A DNA stretch of 37,145 bases from Acidobacteriota bacterium. Lineage in GTDB: Bacteria > Acidobacteriota > Blastocatellia > RBC074. Of this stretch, positions 32,618-37,145 are shown in pieces; position 1 is the first letter of the stretch, and the number at the start of each line of letters is the position of its first letter. The notes beneath the pieces are model-generated. The model was not told where the DNA came from. It did no database searches and saw only the letters and a list, made by a program, of their open reading frames with translations. The position numbers and the translations under genes were made by a program. Where the stretch lies: assembly GCA_018269055.1 (NCBI GenBank), contig JAFDVI010000038.1:1-37145 (forward strand), in the 5' to 3' direction.

Positions 32618-33148
32618 CTACTGGCGAAGTTTTATATCTTGTGTGGTTCTCCAGACGCCTTGCTTATCGCGTTCCAGCGAGCAAATTGCAAACGCGCTCT
32701 CGGTCTGCGCAGCATCTGCGCGGATACGGTCCGTGATGAACTTGTCCCCTTCAAACACGATTTCAAAGATGCGTTCTTTGTAGCCAGGCGCATTGACGAC
32801 GTAATGAATATGAGCCGGAATCGTGTTGTTCGGATACCAGCCAGGTCGAATCGTCGCAAACTCATACCGCCCCTGCTCGTCGGTTCTCATATAGCCGCGG
32901 AGTCGCGGGTTCTTGTTATCGTTCGTCGTTCCCGGTGTGTACAGGCCTTTTGCGTCGGTGTGGTAAACGTAAACCGAAACTCCCTTGAGCGGTTTTCCGT
33001 CTTTGCCAGAGACTTTCCCTGTAACCACCAACCGCTCGCCCGGCTCGTCTTTCGTAGTAACAGTCACTTTCGACGGAGCATTCATTTCCGCAACTTGCGG
33101 AGTTTGCGGAACCCAAATCAACAACAGCAACATCAGCAACTTCATCAT
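32618..33148 (-). CDS. Exported intradiol ring-cleavage dioxygenase-like protein
   Basis: A 176-residue protein with a short signal peptide (MMKLLMLLLLIWVPQ). The mature part has the intradiol dioxygenase beta-sandwich pattern: VTGKVSGKDGKPLKGVSVYVYHTDAKGLY, RTDEQGRYEFATIRPGWYPN and PAHIHYVV. The tyrosine in WYP and the histidines in AHIH are the expected iron ligands. The length is shorter than catechol dioxygenases and matches the family's small exported members of unknown substrate. Start: AAGGAGGTC precedes two consecutive ATGs (33148 and 33145). The longer frame to 33226 has no support. Confidence 0.85.
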   Translation of the reverse strand: MMKLLMLLLLIWVPQTPQVAEMNAPSKVTVTTKDEPGERLVVTGKVSGKDGKPLKGVSVYVYHTDAKGLYTPGTTNDNKNPRLRGYMRTDEQGRYEFATIRPGWYPNNTIPAHIHYVVNAPGYKERIFEIVFEGDKFITDRIRADAAQTESAFAICSLERDKQGVWRTTQDIKLRQ

Positions 33149-33540
33149 TGACCTCCTTGTCAGTTCTGATTGAAAGCGTTTTGAACCACTCTCCGAAAAA
33201 GTCCGAACCTTCACTTCCCGGCCCAACCCAAACTGATTGAGCGTGACCCACTAACACCGTGATGCCACCAGTGTGCAGATTCTCCTTCACGACTTTCTCC
33301 CGAAGATAATATTTCGATGGTTTCGCCCGCATCCTACCACGCGTTCTTCACAAGGCGAGCGCTTGGCTTGGTGCTGGACGGAGATTTTGCACGATTCGAA
33401 GTGCATCAACCGGCAGGCTTTCAAATCGGCTGAAAACGATTCCAGCGAGCCAGACAAACTTCGACTTTTCGTAGCTTGACAAGCCGTCTGCCAGCCTTCA
33501 GGCTTCGCCCTTCCGCGAACAACCTGATCGGAATACAACT
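33149..33540. other. Long intergenic region between divergent genes
   Basis: A 392-base non-coding stretch. It should hold the promoters of the dioxygenase-like gene (-) and the E1 gene (+). A consensus -35 hexamer TTGACA is at 33476-33481 on the plus strand, but the sequence 17 bases downstream (CAGGCT) is a poor -10. No Shine-Dalgarno is evident before the E1 ATG at 33541. I see no RNA gene or repeat here. Confidence 0.4.
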
Positions 33541-35778
33541 ATGGCTACTCCACTGACTCGCGTCGAAATCGTTCAAAACCGAATCAATGCTTATCTGGCT
33601 ACAGCCGCATCCAACGCTCAACGTCTTGCTCCGACCGACGTGCTTGGCGACAGCAAGCTAACCGTCGCAACCGGGCTCGAAATTTTTGAAGATCAAGTGA
33701 TCAGCCGCTTACTGGATGTGGCGGCGCGCGAATTGAAAAAACGCAACGAAGGCTTTTACACCATCGGCAGCGCCGGTCACGAAAACAATGCCGTTGTCGG
33801 CGCGCTATTGCGATTGGACGATCCCTGCTTTTTGCATTACCGCTCCGGCGGTTTGATGGCAGCGCGTTCACGCAAAGCGAACGTTGATGTGATTTTCGAT
33901 ACGCTGTTGTCATTTTGCGCGTCGAAAGACGATCCGATTTCGCAAGGCCGTCACAAAGTCTGGGGCAGCCGCACAATGTGGGTTCCGCCGCAAACCAGTA
34001 CGATTGCTTCGCATTTGCCCAAAGCCGCCGGGTTGGCGTTTTCGCTGCGGGCCGCACGCCGCACTGGCAAAGCCGAAGACTTAAGCGACGATTCAATCGT
34101 TCTCTGCTCCTTCGGCGACGCTTCGGCCAATCATGCGACGGCACTGGCTGGGATCAACTCCGCGCGGTACGCCATTCGTCGAGGCGGCACAGCTCCAATA
34201 GTTTTTCTCTGCGAAGACAACGGCATCGGCATTTCCGTTTCGACGCCGAATAACTGGATTCACGATTCGTTTTGCAATCAACCGCACCTGCATTATTTCG
34301 AAGCCAAAGGTGAGCTCGACGACGTGTTCGATACTGTCAGCGAAGCCGTGGCAACGTGCCGCCATTCACGCCAGCCGGTTTTTCTGCATCTGCACACAAC
34401 GCGTTTATGGGGTCACGCCGGAACCGACGTCGAAACGACGTATCGAACGCTGGCCGAAATCGAAGCCGAAGAAGCAAAAGACCCGTTGCTTATCAACGCT
34501 CGGCGGTTGATTGAAACCGGCGCGGCCCAGCCCGCCGAACTCCAAGCCATCGTCGCCAACGTGCAAGCGCGCATTGACGAAGTAATGGAAAAAGCGATTC
34601 GCCGACCTAAGCTGACCACCGCCTCCGAAGTCACAGCGACGCTTGCGCCTTATGACGAAGCTTTGATCCGCGCCACGGCATCAATCCAAGCTTCCGTCGA
34701 AGCGCGCGCCAAACTGTTCGACAATGCGCTGCCGGAACAAACAACCACGCCGACCAAACGAACAATGGGTGCACACATCAATTCCGCGCTGGCGGACGAA
34801 ATGCTGCGCTTCCCGGAAATTCAAGCCTTTGGAGAAGACGTGGGCAAAAAAGGCGGGGTGTATTACGTCACGGCTGGTTTGCAAAAGAAATTCGGCATCG
34901 GGCGTTGTTTTGACACTTTGCTGGACGAAACGACGATTCTGGGCACGGCGCAGGGTGCAGCGATGATCGGGATGATGCCCATTCCGGAAATTCAGTACCT
35001 GGCTTACTTGCACAACGCGCTCGATCAAATTCGCGGCGAAGCCTGTTCCCTGCAATTCTTTTCTTCCGGCCAGTTCGCCAATCCAATGGTCGTGCGTGTG
35101 CAGGGATTGGCTTATCAAAAAGGCTTCGGCGGCCATTTCCACAACGACAATTCCATCGGCGCGCTGCGCGACATTCCGGGCTTGCTGTTGGCCACACCTT
35201 CGCGCGGAGACGATGCCGCTCGCATGCTGCGCGGTTTGGTCGCTACGGCCAAAGCCTGTGGTCGAGTCGGCGTCTTTCTGGAACCCATCGCGCTCTATCA
35301 CGAAAAAGATTTGTATGCAGACGGCGACGGTTTGTGGCTGACCGATTACCCCGCGCCCGATGGCAAAAGTTCTTTGCTGTTGCCCGGCGAAGTCGGCGTT
35401 TACAATCCTGAAGCGACGGACGCGCTGATTATCAGTTATGCGAATGGTTTGCGGCTGAGTTTGCGCGCGGCGAAAAAATTGAAAGAGGAAAACGGCATCA
35501 ACGCTCGCGTGTTGGATTTGCGCTGGCTGAATCCGCTGCCGATGGAAGCCGTCAAACCTCACGCGGACGAATGTGGCAAAGTCATTGTCGCCGACGAATG
35601 CCGCGCCACCGGCGGAGGCATCGCCGAAGCAGTGATCGCCTCACTGACCGAAGACGGCTTTGAAGGTCGAATGCATTCCGTGCGCGCGGTGGATTCGTAC
35701 GTGCCTTTGGGCGCAGCCGCGAATCTGGTGTTGATTTCCGAAGAGCAAATTATCGAAGCCGTCAAAGGCGTGGTTTAA
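33541..35778 (+). CDS. Fused E1 alpha-beta subunit of a branched-chain-type 2-oxoacid dehydrogenase
   Basis: A 745-residue thiamine diphosphate enzyme that joins the alpha and beta subunits of E1 in one chain. The alpha half (about 1-380) carries EGFYTIGSAGHE, the ThDP motif GDASANHATALAGINSARY (G192-D193) and N227 in FLCEDNGIGISV. The beta half (about 400-745) starts KRTMGAHINSALADEML, with FGEDVGKKGGVYYVTAGLQKKFG, DTLLDETTILGTAQGAAMIGM and ADECRATGGGIAEAV. It decarboxylates a 2-oxoacid and passes the acyl group to lipoamide on E2. The pattern resembles 2-oxoisovalerate or acetoin-type E1, but the exact substrate is unsure. E2 and E3 genes are not adjacent. The stop codon overlaps a REP-like repeat. 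Confidence 0.92.
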   Translation: MATPLTRVEIVQNRINAYLATAASNAQRLAPTDVLGDSKLTVATGLEIFEDQVISRLLDVAARELKKRNEGFYTIGSAGHENNAVVGALLRLDDPCFLHYRSGGLMAARSRKANVDVIFDTLLSFCASKDDPISQGRHKVWGSRTMWVPPQTSTIASHLPKAAGLAFSLRAARRTGKAEDLSDDSIVLCSFGDASANHATALAGINSARYAIRRGGTAPIVFLCEDNGIGISVSTPNNWIHDSFCNQPHLHYFEAKGELDDVFDTVSEAVATCRHSRQPVFLHLHTTRLWGHAGTDVETTYRTLAEIEAEEAKDPLLINARRLIETGAAQPAELQAIVANVQARIDEVMEKAIRRPKLTTASEVTATLAPYDEALIRATASIQASVEARAKLFDNALPEQTTTPTKRTMGAHINSALADEMLRFPEIQAFGEDVGKKGGVYYVTAGLQKKFGIGRCFDTLLDETTILGTAQGAAMIGMMPIPEIQYLAYLHNALDQIRGEACSLQFFSSGQFANPMVVRVQGLAYQKGFGGHFHNDNSIGALRDIPGLLLATPSRGDDAARMLRGLVATAKACGRVGVFLEPIALYHEKDLYADGDGLWLTDYPAPDGKSSLLLPGEVGVYNPEATDALIISYANGLRLSLRAAKKLKEENGINARVLDLRWLNPLPMEAVKPHADECGKVIVADECRATGGGIAEAVIASLTEDGFEGRMHSVRAVDSYVPLGAAANLVLISEEQIIEAVKGVV

Positions 35779-35884
35779 CGTAGCGCAGGTTTTCCAACCT
35801 GCGCATAACTTGCTCGGAAAATCTTTCTCAGCCCAAAGGCTTTTTCGCCACAACCTGCGCAGGTTGGAAAACCTGCGCTACGTT
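35777..35884. repeat. REP/BIME-like inverted pair between E1 and galE
   Basis: Perfect 29-base inverted arms (35777-35805 and 35856-35884) flank a 50-base core. Each arm alone forms a hairpin (GCGCAGGTT / AACCTGCGC, 4-base loop) preceded by GTAG, the tetranucleotide typical at the foot of RAYT-linked REPs. The first arm begins inside the E1 stop codon and the second ends 22 bases before the galE ATG, followed by a T-run, so it may also terminate transcription. Confidence 0.9.
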
Positions 35885-35906
35885 TTTTTATGGAGTGATT
35901 GAACGA

Positions 35907-36884
35907 ATGGCAATTCTGGTCACAGGTGGAGCGGGTTACATCGGCAGCGTCACGGTCGAACTGTTGCGCGAACAGGGCGAGCAGGTCGTCGTGCTGGACA
36001 ATCTTTTTCGCGGCCATCGAGAAGCCGTGGACGCCGACCTTCCCTTTTACGAAGGCAACGTCGGTGACCGCGAACTGGTCAAGCGCATCTGCCAAATGCA
36101 TCAAATCAATGCCTGCATCCACTTTGCTGCGCTGGCTTACGTAGGTGAATCAGTCGCCCAGCCCAAGCTGTATTTTGAAAACAACGTCGAACAAGGCATC
36201 GCGCTGCTCGATGCGCTGCTGGAATCCGGCGTGCGGCAGTTCGTCTTTTCTTCGACCTGTGCGACGTACGGCGAACCGGTGCGAATGCCGATAGATGAAC
36301 TGCATCCACAACAGCCAACAAACCCTTACGGCTGGTCGAAACTGTTTATGGAAAAGATTCTGGCCAGTTACGATCAAGCCTACGGGGTAAAGTACGTCGC
36401 GCTGCGCTATTTCAACGCCGCCGGAGCCATTCCCACACGCGGCGAACACCACGAACCGGAAACGCACATCATTCCAAACATTCTTGCCGCTGCTGCGGGC
36501 AAACTGCCGCACGTGACCGTATTCGGAGGCGATTACCCTACGCCCGACGGCACCGCGATCCGCGATTACATTCATGTCGCAGACTTAGGCCAGGCGCACA
36601 TTCAGGCGTTAAACCATCTTCGCTCCGGCAATTCGTCCGAATGCATCAACTTGGGAAATGGCCAAGGCTATTCCGTGATGGAAGTCATCGAAGCGGCTCG
36701 GCAAGTGACCGGCTTGCCGATTGAAGTGAAAATCGAACCCGCCCGCCCCGGCGACCCTTCGCGGCTGATTGCGAATGCGGAAAAAGCAAAGACGGTTTTA
36801 GGCTGGCAACCAAAATTTGCCGACCTCGCCACAATTCTCCGCACCGCCTGGGACTGGCATCAAGCTCGGCCAGCAGGGTATTGA
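35907..36884 (+). CDS. galE: UDP-glucose 4-epimerase
   Basis: A 325-residue extended short-chain dehydrogenase that interconverts UDP-glucose and UDP-galactose with bound NAD. The nucleotide motif TGGAGYIG (residues 6-13), S116-T-C-A-T-Y-G, and the catalytic Y141-x3-K145 in YGWSKLF are seen. DYIHVADLGQAHIQAL and LGNGQGYSVMEVI are further GalE signatures. The size is typical. ATG 35907 gives the classic MAILVTGGAGYIGS N-terminus; GTG 35895 is an alternative but overlaps the GGAG Shine-Dalgarno (35892-35895). It is followed by repeat sequence. Confidence 0.95.
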   Translation: MAILVTGGAGYIGSVTVELLREQGEQVVVLDNLFRGHREAVDADLPFYEGNVGDRELVKRICQMHQINACIHFAALAYVGESVAQPKLYFENNVEQGIALLDALLESGVRQFVFSSTCATYGEPVRMPIDELHPQQPTNPYGWSKLFMEKILASYDQAYGVKYVALRYFNAAGAIPTRGEHHEPETHIIPNILAAAAGKLPHVTVFGGDYPTPDGTAIRDYIHVADLGQAHIQALNHLRSGNSSECINLGNGQGYSVMEVIEAARQVTGLPIEVKIEPARPGDPSRLIANAEKAKTVLGWQPKFADLATILRTAWDWHQARPAGY

Positions 36885-36920
36885 GTTCAGCATAACCACC
36901 GGTAGCAAGTACAAAAGGTC

Positions 36921-37040
36921 TTCAAGCCCTGAAAGGGCGAAATCTAATAGCACAGGGCAACGCCCTGTGTGGCGGCAGGCAAAAAGTTCAAGCCCTGAAA
37001 GGGCGTAACTGGCGTGGCGATTGCGCCCTTTCAGGGCTTG
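36921..37040. repeat. Cluster of 'CAAGCCCTGAAAGGGCG' repeats
   Basis: Two direct copies of TTCAAGCCCTGAAAGGGCG (36921-36939 and 36987-37005) and one inverted copy (37024-37040, CGCCCTTTCAGGGCTTG) are present. Each holds the palindrome GCCCT-gaa-AGGGC. Between the direct copies is a perfect hairpin CACAGGGC-aac-GCCCTGTG (36951-36969). The spacing is irregular, so this is not CRISPR. Similar GC-rich intergenic repeats are known in other environmental bacteria. Confidence 0.8.
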
Positions 37041-37106
37041 GTGAAATTTTATGGGACATCACCAGTGGCGTTGCCCCTGATGTAATGAAAACATTGCCTC
37101 CTCAGT

Positions 37107-37131
37107 GCGGCGAGTATTACACTCGCGATGA
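37107..37131 (+). repeat. Single REP-like hairpin near right edge
   Basis: GCGAGT (37110-37115) pairs with ACTCGC (37121-37126) around ATTAC, preceded by GTGCG and followed by GATGAC. Layout and flanks match the mtnB-mtnD unit (GTGG, GCGGGT / ACCCGC, GATGAT), with a paired G-to-A and C-to-T change that keeps the stem. Confidence 0.6.
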
Positions 37132-37145
37132 CAAAAAAACGCACA

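Noticed and set aside
35777..35884. Insertion sequence or MITE with target duplication
   Set aside because: Arms are perfect and internally palindromic but no target-site duplication is seen; REP/BIME layout fits better.
36921..37040. Possible CRISPR array
   Set aside because: Only two direct copies and one inverted copy, with irregular spacing and palindromic units; this is a dispersed repeat.

Overview
The window is a chromosomal segment of moderate GC from a Gram-negative, hopanoid-making environmental bacterium. Many exported proteins, lipoproteins, a TonB-type C-terminal domain and a secreted GH10 xylanase point to an outer membrane. The gene style and mix (HpnC and HpnJ, many short exported proteins, REP-like spacers) suggest Acidobacteriota, perhaps Blastocatellia-like. 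That placement is an inference; no rRNA or marker gene is present. No tRNA, rRNA, CRISPR array, phage or transposase gene was seen.

Layout. 1-4462 (+): a small zinc-ribbon protein coupled to an MFS transporter, then a GMC oxidoreductase coupled to an exported double-VOC protein. 4548-13344 (-): a compact run of nucleoside genes. In transcription order these are an ABC permease, a DUF1801 protein, a second permease, purine nucleoside phosphorylase, a DUF3298-like exported protein, uridine kinase, cytidine deaminase, an SDH/ClpP-like protease, an exported MtaD-like amidohydrolase and a TPR/TonB protein. 13540-16485 (-): DoxX and a two-CBM GH10 xylanase, divergent from a sialidase-like protein (+). 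17848-20961 (+): an exported protein of unknown function, then mtnB-mtnD-mtnC of methionine salvage. 20967-24066 (-): serine hydrolase, tandem NTF2-like protein and HpnC, divergent from HpnJ (24288, +). 25804-30774 (+): HIT protein, large six-hairpin glycosidase, metallophosphoesterase and a divergent MreB. 30788-31783 (-): TolB-like lipoprotein. 31976-32527 (+): rhodanese-like lipoprotein interrupted by an in-frame TGA. 32618-33148 (-): intradiol-dioxygenase-like protein. 33541-36884 (+): fused 2-oxoacid dehydrogenase E1 and galE, followed by repeats.

The most interesting item is the rhodanese-like gene. Its TGA sits at the second position of a Cys-x-Cys active-site loop, and the same frame continues for 61 more codons of clear rhodanese sequence to a TAA. 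A short GC-rich hairpin lies at SECIS-like distance downstream. It is best read as a candidate selenocysteine-containing lipoprotein sulfurtransferase (C-T-U motif). A second theme is a set of REP/BIME-like elements. Two perfect head-to-head inverted pairs fill the mtnB-mtnD and E1-galE spacers. Each arm is itself a hairpin preceded by GTGG or GTAG, and a related hairpin with compensatory base changes lies near the right edge.
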